A stretch of DNA of 64,000 bases from Duganella zoogloeoides (GTDB lineage: Bacteria; Pseudomonadota; Gammaproteobacteria; Burkholderiales; Burkholderiaceae_D): assembly GCF_034479515.1 (NCBI RefSeq), contig NZ_CP140152.1:3658001-3722000 (forward strand). The letters are read 5' to 3'. The notes beneath the pieces are model-generated. The model searched no databases, was not told the origin of the DNA, and saw only the letters and a program-made list of their open reading frames with translations. The translations under genes and the position numbers were made by a program. Shown here one piece after another: positions 7,950-16,522 of the stretch. Numbering within the stretch: the first letter of the stretch is position 1; every line of letters begins with the position of its first letter.

Positions 7950-9779
7950 TCAGGCGTCTATCTTCTTGTTGATCGCCTTGCCGGCGATTTTCACGTTGGT
8001 GAGCACCAGGTTTTTCACGTTATAGGCAAACCACGGCTGCTCCGCGTTGCGCGGGGTGCCGAAGTCGCAATTGGTGATGGTGATGTTGTCGAGAGGGAGC
8101 GTGGGCTTGCCGGCCGGTCCGTTGTAGGTGCCGGCCACCGGTCCCAGGATCACGAACGCCTGGAAGCACGAGTGCTTGCCGGTCGGCGTTTGCACATCGG
8201 AGACGCGCAGGTTCGAGATGTGCACGTCGGAGACCTCGGGCGGGCGGATACGCACGCTCTCGTCCACCGGCGTGTAGTCGCAATCGATGGTGATCACGCC
8301 GCCGGCCGTGGTGTGCGGCACCGCCGGCAGCTTGGTTCCCGGCAGTTGGCTATAGGTCCGGCCTATGGTGGCCACGCCATTGGGCAGCGTGCAGTCGCGC
8401 ACGTAGAAGTGGCGCAGGAAGCCGCCACGGTTCATATTGGTCTTCATGCGGATGGCGGTATTGAGGCCCGACGTCTGCCAGTACTTGTTGCGGAACTCGA
8501 GGCGCTGCGCATACACATGCTCGATGCCGCCGGCCATCTCGCTGCCCAGCGTCATGCCGCCATGGCCGCTGTTCATCACGCAGTCCTGCACCAGCACATT
8601 GCGGGTGGGGCCGAACTGGATGTCGCGGTTGCGGCCCGCCTTGATGGCAATGCAGTCGTCGCCCGCGTTGAACTCGCAGTGTTCCACGAACACCGTGTCG
8701 CAGGCTTCGGGGTCGAAACCGTCGCTGTTCGGGCCCTGGCTCTCCATGCGCACCTTGCGGATATGGACATTGCGGCAGTTGACCGGGTGGTGCTGCCAGA
8801 ACGGCGTGGCGGTCACCATGTAACCCTGCATCAGCACATCAGTGCAGCCGATGAATTCGATCATGCTCGGACGCAGGTAGTGGCCCACGCCGAACACGCG
8901 CTTGGCCACCGGCACACCGGCTTCCGACAGCGCCGGCAGGTAGCGCACGTCGGCGCGGAAGCTCTGGCGCGTGGCTTCGATCATCTCGCGGTCATGCGCC
9001 GGCAGGCTGGGCGCGACCTCGCTCATCGACTTGGGATTGCGCTCGTTGACGGCGATCTCGGTCTGCACACTGCCCTTGTTGTGGCGGCCCTTCCAGTCCC
9101 ACCAGCAGCCCTCGCCGTTCTCGAACGGCACGCCGCCCTGGCCGTTCAATACGCTGGTCCAGTCCTCGCCGGTGAGAGCGATATTGGTCTGGCCGTAGGC
9201 GTACACCAGCGGCGAATAGTTGAGCACGTCGTTGCCCTGCCAGCGCGAAATCGACAGCTTGCCATTCGGACCGCAATCGATGTCGCCGTACTTGGCAAAG
9301 TCGGCCGGGTTGGCGCTGAAATAGACGTGGGCGCCCGCTGCCAGGTACACGTGCACATTCGAGCGCAGCACGATCGGACCGGCCACATACCAGTCGCCTT
9401 TCGGGATCACCACGCGCCCGCCACCGGCCTTGTGGCAGGCGGCAATCGCCGCGGTAATGGCGGGATAGGCGTCGGGCGAACCGCGCACCGGCGACGGCAC
9501 GTCGGCTTTTTCGGTGTAGCGGATGGTGGCGTTGACCTTGGCCGTCTGGCACGGTTTGGCGCCGAAGGCGGTGATGACGAAATCTTCGTCGCGGAATTTG
9601 AGCGGCTTGGCGAACTTCTGTTCGATGTCGCGCGCGCGCTGCCAGGGGTCGGCAGCGGCTGTTTTATCGTCGGCGCTGGCCGACGTGTGCAACAGCGCCG
9701 CCGGCACGCTGGCCGCCGCCACCATGCCTGCGCCGCTGCTCATCAATACGCGGCGTTTTTGATCGATCTCCACCTTCAT
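7950..9779 (-). CDS. Glycoside hydrolase family 28 (polygalacturonase-like), Tat-exported
   Basis: 609 residues, longer than the common 400-450 because of an extended N-terminal part. The N-terminus (KRRVLMSSGAGMVAAASVPAALL) is a twin-arginine signal, so export is folded, to periplasm or outside. All four GH28 active-site blocks are present in order: NSDGFDPE (~350), GDDCIAIKAG (~370), GHGGMTLGSE (~402) and IRMKTN (~441). It should hydrolyse alpha-1,4-galacturonan, probably in exo mode like periplasmic PehX-type enzymes. ATG 9779 with GGAGA upstream is preferred over a start 51 bases earlier, which would spoil the signal peptide. It is a single-gene unit behind paired GntR-type operators. Confidence 0.88.
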   Translation of the reverse strand: MKVEIDQKRRVLMSSGAGMVAAASVPAALLHTSASADDKTAAADPWQRARDIEQKFAKPLKFRDEDFVITAFGAKPCQTAKVNATIRYTEKADVPSPVRGSPDAYPAITAAIAACHKAGGGRVVIPKGDWYVAGPIVLRSNVHVYLAAGAHVYFSANPADFAKYGDIDCGPNGKLSISRWQGNDVLNYSPLVYAYGQTNIALTGEDWTSVLNGQGGVPFENGEGCWWDWKGRHNKGSVQTEIAVNERNPKSMSEVAPSLPAHDREMIEATRQSFRADVRYLPALSEAGVPVAKRVFGVGHYLRPSMIEFIGCTDVLMQGYMVTATPFWQHHPVNCRNVHIRKVRMESQGPNSDGFDPEACDTVFVEHCEFNAGDDCIAIKAGRNRDIQFGPTRNVLVQDCVMNSGHGGMTLGSEMAGGIEHVYAQRLEFRNKYWQTSGLNTAIRMKTNMNRGGFLRHFYVRDCTLPNGVATIGRTYSQLPGTKLPAVPHTTAGGVITIDCDYTPVDESVRIRPPEVSDVHISNLRVSDVQTPTGKHSCFQAFVILGPVAGTYNGPAGKPTLPLDNITITNCDFGTPRNAEQPWFAYNVKNLVLTNVKIAGKAINKKIDA

Positions 9780-9854
9780 GGTCTGGTCTCCGTGGTTAGA
9801 TAGTTGCCCGGATTGTTCCGGATCTGGCACTGCGGGACCATTCTAGCAAGGTTT

Positions 9855-9895
9855 CAAGGTGGTTAGACCACTTTATATCTGGTCTAACCACCTTG
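9855..9895 (-). promoter_or_regulatory. Paired GntR-type operators in front of the GH28 gene
   Basis: A perfect 16-bp inverted repeat, CAAGGTGGTTAGACCA / TGGTCTAACCACCTTG, surrounds a 9-base A/T-rich centre with a TATAAA element on the minus strand. Each arm is itself a TGGTnnnACCA site, the usual half-palindrome of FadR-subfamily GntR repressors (UxuR/ExuR, PdhR, LldR). The two site centres (9865 and 9885) are 20 bp apart, two helical turns. Control by a uronate-responsive GntR protein encoded elsewhere is inferred. Confidence 0.75.
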
Positions 9896-9932
9896 GTGTA
9901 GTCAAACAATCGCAGCGGTGATCAATTACCGC

Positions 9933-11675
9933 TCAACGCTCCATCAGCACCGGGTAAGTCCAGCGCGCGCGATCGAGATACGGCGAGCGCGCCAGCCACC
10001 AGCGCAGGCGCGCCTGCGGATCGCCGGCCAGCGCGGCGTCGGCCGCCAGCGCTGCGGCAAAGCTGGCGCGCAGGGCCGGATCGGCCGCCATCATGCGGTC
10101 CGCCATGGGCGCCAGCAAGTGGCGCGGCAATTGCGATTCGAGCGGCAGGGCGTTATCGAAATGGCCGGTGGCCAGGAACGAGTCGTCGCTCTCCGGTTCC
10201 AGCAGCGCCGCCGCCAGCAAATGAAATGGCTGATCGCGCGGAATGCGCACCGAACCGGCCGGCAGCGTCCACTGCTTTTGCGCGCGCAGCATACCGGCGC
10301 GGTCCTTGCCGCTGGCCAGTTGCACGGTCTCGAGCAGCAGCGTTCGCGGCGCTTTCAATTCCTCCATCACGATGCCGTGGCGGCGCAGCGCCGCGATCAT
10401 GCCCTGCTGTTCGGCGCCGAGCCACCACGCCGCCGGCAGCGCCACCTCTCCGGTCGAGCGCACGCCGAAGACCGGCATGGCGATATCGATCGGCTCACCG
10501 GTCCAGCGCCGCTCACGCACGCCGGATGCCGGCGACAGGTACGAGTCATAACGATAGCCCTTGAAGGTTTTGACTTCGAGCGGCGCGGTCTCCTTCTCCC
10601 AGCGCACCATCAACTGCGCCGGGCGCGCAGCGCGGTCGCGCGCCTTGGCGGCGGCAATGCCCTGCCCTTCGCGCGCCACGGTCTTGAGCGACTGTTCGAG
10701 CAGCACATAGGTGCCGAGCACCCGGCGTTTATAGGGCTTCATGGCGTGGTTTTCGACCAGCACCGTGGGAATGCCGACAAAATCGCCATAGCCGGTCGAA
10801 TAGCGCGGCCCTTCGGCGCTGATGCGCAGCCCCTTCTCGGGCGCATCTTCGTCCACCCAGCTCGGATAGATGTCGGGCGTGTGGCCCTGCGCGGTGAGCG
10901 CCGCGTTGACGTCGGCGTGATAGGCGGTCATCAGCCAGTCTGCGGTCGCGCGCGAGCGCGCATAGGTGCCCCAGCCGGCAAAGGTATATGTCACGTCGTA
11001 CTGGTAGTCGATGCCATCGCTCACGTGCACGTCGATGTACAGCGCCGGATCGAAGGTTTGCAGCAGCTTGACCACGGCGGCAATCTCGGGCGACTGCAAG
11101 CGCGCGTAATCGCGGTTGAGGTCAAGTCCCTGGCCGTTGGTGCGCGCGCCCTTGGTGTCCGGGCCGTGCTGGTGCGGACGGCCGATGTCGCTGGCGTTTT
11201 CATGGCCATCGACATTGAGGATGGGGATGAACACCAGGTCCACCGCGTCAAGCAGGTCGTCGCGGCCGCGCAGGGCGATATCGCGCAGCAGCATCAGGCC
11301 CGCATCCTTGCCGTCGATCTCGCCCGAGTGGATGCCGGCCTGGATCACCACCACCGGTTTTTTGGCGCCAGGCTTCCTGGCCAGCACGTACACCAGGTCG
11401 CGCCCCTGCAGGCTCTTGCCGAAGGTGTGCAGCGACAGCAGCTTCGACGTTCCCGCCAGCGTGCGCAGGTAGTCCAGCGTTTGCGCATGGCTGGGAGAAG
11501 AACGAAAATCGGAACGCTCGGCCGGCGTGGCCAGGCGGTCGGCGGCCGGCACGATCAGCTGCTCGCTCTTGCCGTTCCACGGCGCGGCGGGCGGCAGAAC
11601 TTGTGGTGCTGGTGCGGCGGATGTTGGGGCGCTTGCATACAGCGAAGTAATGAAAAACAGCGATCGAAACAACAT
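9933..11675 (-). CDS. M14-family zinc carboxypeptidase, secreted
   Basis: 580 residues with a cleavable signal (MLFRSLFFITSLYASAPTSAAP). Zinc ligands fit HxxE in AGIHSGEIDG (H116, E119) and H217 in DVHVSDG; R188 in LDLNRDY binds the substrate carboxylate; E309 in TVLVENHAMKPYK is the likely catalytic glutamate. About 200 residues beyond the peptidase core have no clear assignment. It should trim peptides or murein fragments in the periplasm. It reads toward the GH28 gene, and 153 bases holding that gene's operators separate them, so the two are probably not co-transcribed. Confidence 0.85.
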   Translation of the reverse strand: MLFRSLFFITSLYASAPTSAAPAPQVLPPAAPWNGKSEQLIVPAADRLATPAERSDFRSSPSHAQTLDYLRTLAGTSKLLSLHTFGKSLQGRDLVYVLARKPGAKKPVVVIQAGIHSGEIDGKDAGLMLLRDIALRGRDDLLDAVDLVFIPILNVDGHENASDIGRPHQHGPDTKGARTNGQGLDLNRDYARLQSPEIAAVVKLLQTFDPALYIDVHVSDGIDYQYDVTYTFAGWGTYARSRATADWLMTAYHADVNAALTAQGHTPDIYPSWVDEDAPEKGLRISAEGPRYSTGYGDFVGIPTVLVENHAMKPYKRRVLGTYVLLEQSLKTVAREGQGIAAAKARDRAARPAQLMVRWEKETAPLEVKTFKGYRYDSYLSPASGVRERRWTGEPIDIAMPVFGVRSTGEVALPAAWWLGAEQQGMIAALRRHGIVMEELKAPRTLLLETVQLASGKDRAGMLRAQKQWTLPAGSVRIPRDQPFHLLAAALLEPESDDSFLATGHFDNALPLESQLPRHLLAPMADRMMAADPALRASFAAALAADAALAGDPQARLRWWLARSPYLDRARWTYPVLMER

Positions 11676-11743
11676 GTGAAGGTTCCCGGTTATATAATGA
11701 AGACCTGTCCGGGCCGTCGTCCGGCGCCGAGGAACAGAATCGA

Positions 11744-12112
11744 ATGGAACGAAATACCCGCCAGCGCACCGCCATCCACCAGTGCATCACCGCCGCAGGG
11801 CGCCCGCTCGCGCCGCAGGAAATTCTCGAGCACGCGCAGCAGGCCGTGCCGGGCATCGGCATGGCCACCATCTACCGCAATATCAAATCGCTGCTGGAGT
11901 CGGGCGAGATCGCCGCCGTGTCGCTGCCCACCGGCGGCGACCGTTACGAAGTGGCCGGCCACGGTCACCACCACCATTTTCACTGCCGCGCGTGCGACAA
12001 GGTGTTCGAGGTGCATGCATGCCCCGGCGACATGCAGAAGCTGGCGCCCAAGGGCTTCCAGCTCGAGTCGCACGAGCTGACCCTGTACGGCCTGTGCGAC
12101 CAGTGCAAATAA
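11744..12112 (+). CDS. zur: Fur-family repressor, Zur-like
   Basis: 122 residues with a winged-helix (MATIYRNIKSLLESGEI), the Fur-family metal motif HGHHHHFHCRACDKVF and a final GLCDQC that would complete a structural zinc site with CRAC. It is short, as Zur proteins often are. It reads toward a MerC-like gene and a ZnuD-like receptor with a Fur/Zur-type operator, so zinc sensing is favoured over iron or peroxide. ATG 11744 follows GAGGAA; a TATAAT sits at 11693-11698. The zur symbol is inferred from context. Confidence 0.75.
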   Translation: MERNTRQRTAIHQCITAAGRPLAPQEILEHAQQAVPGIGMATIYRNIKSLLESGEIAAVSLPTGGDRYEVAGHGHHHHFHCRACDKVFEVHACPGDMQKLAPKGFQLESHELTLYGLCDQCK

Positions 12113-12113
12113 A

Positions 12114-12503
12114 TTAATCGGTCGCGCAGCTCTTGCAATTGCCGTGGTTGCGGCGATGCGCGACGATCAGCAGCAGGCTGCTGCCAATGGCCAGTGCAGT
12201 CTCCCAGGCCTGGCCGAACAGCGGCCCCACCACGTACACCGCCACGATAAACGCTGCCAGGCCGGCAGCGCCCAGCAGCAGCGCCACCGGTTCGCGGTGC
12301 TTGATAAAGCCCGGCAGCAGCGCCACGATCACCGGTATCGTCACGCCCAGCACCAGCAGCGAGTGCACGGAATCATGCTCATGGCCCAGGCCCAGCATGG
12401 GAAACGCCGCCAGCAGGAACGGCATCGCCACGCAATGCGCCAGGCAGATGCCCGATGCGGTCATGCCCGCGTAGTCGCCCCACCGGATCAGGTATTTCAT
12501 CAT
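12114..12503 (-). CDS. MerC-domain membrane protein
   Basis: 129 residues with four hydrophobic segments and the MerC-type cysteine/histidine pattern GICLAHCVAMPFL in the first half; the C-terminus HRRNHGNCKSC may also bind metal. Its ATG overlaps the stop of the upstream receptor as TGATG, so the two are translationally coupled. In this context it probably moves or handles zinc at the inner membrane, rather than mercury, since no merR, merT or merA is nearby. It ends one base from the convergent Zur-like gene. Confidence 0.8.
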   Translation of the reverse strand: MMKYLIRWGDYAGMTASGICLAHCVAMPFLLAAFPMLGLGHEHDSVHSLLVLGVTIPVIVALLPGFIKHREPVALLLGAAGLAAFIVAVYVVGPLFGQAWETALAIGSSLLLIVAHRRNHGNCKSCATD

Positions 12504-14590
12504 CAGAACGACACGCGCACGCCGGCGGTGACATTCCGGCCCGGAAGCGGCGCCGCGTTCTTGATGAACGAGGTGTGGCTGTACGCCAGTTCGTTGGTCA
12601 GGTTGTTCAGGCGCGCATAGATCTGCGCCGGCATGCCGCCGAGGCGCAGCGTGTAATGCGTGCCCACGTTGAGCATGTTGTAGCCGGGCGTGGCGCCTTC
12701 GAAGCCGGCGACCTTGTCCTGCTTGTTCACGCGGTAGAACTCCACCTGGCCGTGCAGTTGGCCCAGGTTGCCATCGACGCGGGCGCCCAGGCGCGCGGCC
12801 GGAATGCGCGGCAGGTTGCGGTCGCCGCCGGCGCCGTCGAAGCGCGCACGCACATAGTCGCCGAACACGGTGGCCTCGAACGCTGGCGAGAACTTGTGTT
12901 TCACTTCGCCTTCCAGGCCGGTGAAGGTGGCGTCGCGCTGGGCGTATTCGATCAGCTGGAAGCCTTCGAAGTTGTCCAGCGTGCGGGCGTAGATATAGTT
13001 ATCGACCTTGTTGTGGAAGGCGCTCAGCGAGAACGTGGTGGCGCCGGCATACTTGCGCAGCGTGAGATCGACGTTGTTCGAGGTCTCCTTGTCCAGGTCC
13101 TGGTTGCCGATCTCGTAGGTGCTGGTCGCCATGTGCACGCCATTGGCATACAGTTCCTCGGCGGTAGGCAAACGGTGCGCGCGCGACAGCGACGCGCGCA
13201 GAGAATACTCGGGCGCAAACTTCCACACCGCGCCCACGGCGACCGACGTGCCGCTAACATCGTGATCGCGCAAGCCGGCCTGGTTGACGGTGATGTCCTG
13301 CCACTCGTGGCGGGCGCCCGCTTCGAAGCGCCAGTCGGCCAGCTTGTATTCCTCGGTGACGTACACGGCGTTTTTCCTGGTGATGGTCGCCGGCACGTAG
13401 GCTTCCTCGCCGTCGGCGACGAAATCGCGCTTGGTCGTTTGCACGCCCACCACGCCGCGCCAGCCGCCCAGCGGTGCGTGTTCCGCTTCCACGCGTACGT
13501 CGTGCGCCTTGTTGCGGAAGCTGGTCGCCACTTCGGCGCCTTCCAGTTCGTCGTGCTGGTAGTCGGTGAGCGAGGCGCGCAGGCGCACCTTGGTGATGCC
13601 GGCCACCGGCGCGCGGTATTCGCCGCGCACGTCCCAGCGGTTGCTGTCGAGTTTTACGGTCGGCACGGCACCTTCCTCGTGCTCGTGGTCGTGATCGTGG
13701 CCTTCTTCCTCTTCATGCTCGCCGCAATGCAGGGTGGCGCCATGCGGGTGGCAGCCTTCGAATTCGTGGCTGTGGCCCGGAATGCCGTAGCTGGTGCGCT
13801 CCTTGGTGTAGGCCAGGCCCAGGTAGCCGTTGGCGCCGATCCACGACAGACCCACGCTGCCGGTGTCGGTGTCCTTGAAGCTGCCATCGACGGTGCGGCC
13901 TTCGCTCCATCCCTTGCCGACCTTGTAGGCATCGGCTTCGCGCTTGACGCCTTCGGCGTGAAAGGCAAAGCTGCCGGCGCCGCCGGTCACTTCGAATGCA
14001 CCCGCCTTTTCACGGGCGACCGAGTTGGCGCGCAGTTCGGCGCTGCCTTCCAGGCCGTTGACTGGAATCGCGGTCGGAATCTTGCGGTCGATGATGTTGA
14101 TGGTGCCGCCCACCGCACCGCCGCCATAGGCCAGCGCCGACGGGCCGCGCAGCACTTCGATGCGCTCGGCCAGCATCGGCTCGAACGCCACCGCGTGATC
14201 GGGGCTGATGGTGGAGGCATCCTGGATTTCCGCGCCGTCCGACAGGATTTTGACGCGCGGGCCGTCCATGCCCCGGATGATCGGGCGGCTGGCGCCGGCG
14301 CCGAACTGGCTCGAAGAAATGCCGGGCTGGCGGTTGAGGGTCTCGCCCAGGGTCGATTCGCGCACGCGCACCAGCTCATTACCGCCGATGGACGTCACCG
14401 GCGTGATCATGTCGTCGCCCACCACGCCCAGCGCGCTGGCCGAGACGATCACGGTCGGCACCGACTCCGGATCGGCCGCCAGACGGCTTTCGGCCTGGAC
14501 CTGGGTTTGGGCGTGGGCCAGCGGGAAATGGCTCAATGCCAGCGTGATGGCCAGGGCGATCGGGGTGCGGTTGCTGCGAAAAACGGACAT
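12503..14590 (-). CDS. znuD: TonB-dependent receptor, ZnuD-like (zinc uptake)
   Basis: 695 residues: signal peptide (MSVFRSNRTPIALAITLALSHFPLAHA), plug domain with RPIIRGMDGPRVKILSDG and ERIEVLRGPSALAYGGGAVGG, then a 22-strand-type barrel ending in a typical aromatic/Phe terminus (GVRVSF). An external loop at residues ~274-310 is rich in His, Cys and Glu (HPHGATLHCGEHEEE, HDHDHEHEE), as in neisserial ZnuD, where it captures zinc. ATG 14590 with AAGGAA is preferred because it gives a clean signal peptide. The Fur/Zur-type box lies just upstream. Heme or copper uptake is the alternative. Confidence 0.82.
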   Translation of the reverse strand: MSVFRSNRTPIALAITLALSHFPLAHAQTQVQAESRLAADPESVPTVIVSASALGVVGDDMITPVTSIGGNELVRVRESTLGETLNRQPGISSSQFGAGASRPIIRGMDGPRVKILSDGAEIQDASTISPDHAVAFEPMLAERIEVLRGPSALAYGGGAVGGTINIIDRKIPTAIPVNGLEGSAELRANSVAREKAGAFEVTGGAGSFAFHAEGVKREADAYKVGKGWSEGRTVDGSFKDTDTGSVGLSWIGANGYLGLAYTKERTSYGIPGHSHEFEGCHPHGATLHCGEHEEEEGHDHDHEHEEGAVPTVKLDSNRWDVRGEYRAPVAGITKVRLRASLTDYQHDELEGAEVATSFRNKAHDVRVEAEHAPLGGWRGVVGVQTTKRDFVADGEEAYVPATITRKNAVYVTEEYKLADWRFEAGARHEWQDITVNQAGLRDHDVSGTSVAVGAVWKFAPEYSLRASLSRAHRLPTAEELYANGVHMATSTYEIGNQDLDKETSNNVDLTLRKYAGATTFSLSAFHNKVDNYIYARTLDNFEGFQLIEYAQRDATFTGLEGEVKHKFSPAFEATVFGDYVRARFDGAGGDRNLPRIPAARLGARVDGNLGQLHGQVEFYRVNKQDKVAGFEGATPGYNMLNVGTHYTLRLGGMPAQIYARLNNLTNELAYSHTSFIKNAAPLPGRNVTAGVRVSF

Positions 14591-14622
14591 GGGAAGTTCC
14601 TTATCGATGCTTGATAGTCGGT

Positions 14623-14642
14623 AATGATAAGTCATTATCATT
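14623..14642 (-). promoter_or_regulatory. Fur/Zur-type operator of the znuD-merC operon
   Basis: A perfect inverted repeat, AATGATAA - GTCA - TTATCATT, 33 bases upstream of the receptor start. It resembles the Fur box (GATAATGATAATCATTATC) with one extra central base, as expected for a Fur-superfamily dimer. The neighbouring Zur-like protein is the natural ligand. Confidence 0.7.
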
Positions 14643-14648
14643 AAACAC

Positions 14649-14908
14649 TCAAGCGTTACGTGTCTCCCGTACGTCGATATGGTCCGCCGGCCAGCGCGAC
14701 TCGAACAGCGTGCCGCCCAGGGCAGACGGCCGGCACGCCGCCTGACCGCCGTGCGCCTTGGCGATGGCGCCCGCTACCGCCAGCCGCTGCCGCCGCTCTC
14801 GCGCGAACGCGAGCGCGATTGTTCGCCGCGCTGGAATGCCTCGCACACGTGCAGCACCAGTTCCGGCGCAATGCCGGGTCCCTCGTCCGCCACCTGCAAG
14901 GTGCAGGG
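14649..14908 (-). pseudogene. Histidine kinase ATPase tail, frameshifted remnant
   Basis: Reading from 14908, LQVADEGPGIAPEL and EAFQRGEQSRSR are the G1 region and following loop of a histidine kinase ATPase. The frame then hits a stop at ~14775, at the point where GSGLGLAVAGAI is expected. The continuation, LAVAGAIAKAHGGQAACRP and GGTLFESRWPA, is found in another frame down to 14649. A deletion of about seven bases at ~14775-14790 explains both. The N-terminal kinase part is missing and is replaced by an unrelated small gene. Confidence 0.78.
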
Positions 14909-15163
14909 CTAGTTCGGTGCGGGCGGTGGATTGCGCACCTGCTCCAGCAGCGCCAGCGCCGCCTGTTCGGCCGCACCTTCGGCCTCGGCTTCGGTGCCGA
15001 ACACCTGGTCGGCCGCCACGCGCTGACGCCCATGAATCACATTCATGTGCATGGGCGTGGCGGACGGCGCCGAGATGGCGACAAACGCGCCCCACTGGTC
15101 GCTCCCCTCCAGCGGCTCGGCCATGTATTCGACCTGGTACTCATCGATGGTTTTGATCGGCAT
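14909..15163 (-). CDS. Conserved-looking small hypothetical protein
   Basis: 84 residues starting MPIKTIDEYQVEYMAEPLEGSDQWGAFVAI, with GGAGG six bases before the ATG. The first half suggests a small beta-sheet, the second an Ala/Glu-rich helix; no signal or membrane segment. Its stop codon abuts the kinase remnant. Function unknown. Confidence 0.6.
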   Translation of the reverse strand: MPIKTIDEYQVEYMAEPLEGSDQWGAFVAISAPSATPMHMNVIHGRQRVAADQVFGTEAEAEGAAEQAALALLEQVRNPPPAPN

Positions 15164-15225
15164 AACAGACCTCCAGAAAATTGAAGGGCCAATATAACCG
15201 CAGTATTACCCAGCGTGGCGCGCGC

Positions 15226-15336
15226 CTAATGTGGCACGCCCTCGGCATCGTCCTCCGCCATCTCGTACCACATCGCATTCAACACTCCAAACATCGCTGC
15301 CAGCGGCAGCCCCAGAATCCAGGCGAAATACCACAT
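15226..15336 (-). CDS. cydX: Cytochrome bd oxidase small subunit CydX/CbdX
   Basis: 36 residues, MWYFAWILGLPLAAMFGVLN followed by AMWYEMAEDDAEGVPH: one membrane helix with the invariant WYFAWILG opening of the CydX family. It follows cydB by 21 bases. In known oxidases it packs against CydA and stabilises the hemes. Confidence 0.93.
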   Translation of the reverse strand: MWYFAWILGLPLAAMFGVLNAMWYEMAEDDAEGVPH

Positions 15337-15357
15337 GATTGACTCCTTTATCGACAA

Positions 15358-16512
15358 TTAATAAGCATGGCCGCGATGGTCGGCAATCGCCTCGCCATCG
15401 ACCTTGCCCCACAAGACCTTGTACACCCAGCTGGTGTAGGCCACGATCAGGGGAATGAACACGCTCGACACCACCAGCATGATGAACAGCGTCAGGTGGC
15501 TCGACGACGAATCCCATACCGTCAGGCTGGCGCGCGGATCGAGTGACGACGGCAGGATGAACGGGAACATGGCCGCACCCACGCCCAGGATGATGCCGGC
15601 AATCGCCGCGCCGGAAGCGAGCAGCGCCAGGCCGCCGCGCCGCGCGCGCAGCAGCGCCAGCGCCAGCAGCGGCGCGGCCAGGCCCAGTACCGGTGCGACG
15701 CAGGTCCACGGATGGTTTTCGAAGTTGGCGAACCAGGCGCCGGTCGCTGCCTGCGCGGTCTTGAACAGCGGGTTCGACGGACCTTCGGTAGCGATGGCGC
15801 TGGTGATGCGGTAGCCATCGACCGCCTGCCACAGCGCCACGCCGGCTGCGGCGTACAGCACCACGGTAGCCACTGCCGCCACACTGCCGTAACGGCGCGC
15901 ACGGTCGGCGACCGCGCCGTCGGTTTTCAGTTGCAGCCACGCCGCACCGTGCATCACCAGCATGGCCACCGACACCAGGCCGCACAGCAATGCGAAGGGA
16001 TTGAGCAGGCCGAGGAAGGTGCCTTCGTACAGGATGTGCATGTCGTAGGCGAAGCGGAACGGCACGCCCAGCAGCACGTTACCGACAGCCACGCCGAAGA
16101 TCAGGGCCGGCACCACGCCGGAGAAGAACAGCACCCAGTCCCAGCGAGCGCGCCAGCGCGGGTCTTCGCGCTTGCTGCGGAATTTGAAGGCGACCGGGCG
16201 CAGGATCAGTCCCGTCAGGATCACGAACATGGCCAGGTAGAAGCCCGAGAACGACACCGCATACAACTGCGGCCACGCGGCGAAGATGGCGCCGCCGCCC
16301 AGGATCAGCCATACCTGGTTGCCCTCCCAGACCGGGCCGATGCTGTTGATGATGACGCGCCTTTCCAGGTCGGTCTTGCCGGCGAACGGCAGCAGGATGC
16401 CGGTGCCCAGGTCGAAGCCATCGGTGACGGCAAAGCCGATCAGCAGCACGCCAAGCAGTACCCACCACACCAGGCGCAGGGTTTCGTAAGACAGTAATTC
16501 ATGCAGGATCAT
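15358..16512 (-). CDS. cydB: Cytochrome bd ubiquinol oxidase subunit II
   Basis: 384 residues, typical length, with about nine membrane helices. Characteristic stretches are FAVTDGFDLGTGILLPF, SIGPVWEGNQVWLILGGGA and FPFILPSSLDP. It is the structural partner of CydA in the high-affinity quinol:O2 oxidoreductase. GAGGAG precedes the ATG, and only 10 bases separate it from cydA. Confidence 0.96.
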   Translation of the reverse strand: MILHELLSYETLRLVWWVLLGVLLIGFAVTDGFDLGTGILLPFAGKTDLERRVIINSIGPVWEGNQVWLILGGGAIFAAWPQLYAVSFSGFYLAMFVILTGLILRPVAFKFRSKREDPRWRARWDWVLFFSGVVPALIFGVAVGNVLLGVPFRFAYDMHILYEGTFLGLLNPFALLCGLVSVAMLVMHGAAWLQLKTDGAVADRARRYGSVAAVATVVLYAAAGVALWQAVDGYRITSAIATEGPSNPLFKTAQAATGAWFANFENHPWTCVAPVLGLAAPLLALALLRARRGGLALLASGAAIAGIILGVGAAMFPFILPSSLDPRASLTVWDSSSSHLTLFIMLVVSSVFIPLIVAYTSWVYKVLWGKVDGEAIADHRGHAY

Positions 16513-16522
16513 GATGTGCTCC

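Noticed and set aside
12455..14614. Long plus-strand open frame antisense to the ZnuD-like receptor
   Set aside because: The minus strand reads a complete TonB receptor with signal, plug and barrel; the antisense product is low-complexity Arg/Ala/His sequence.
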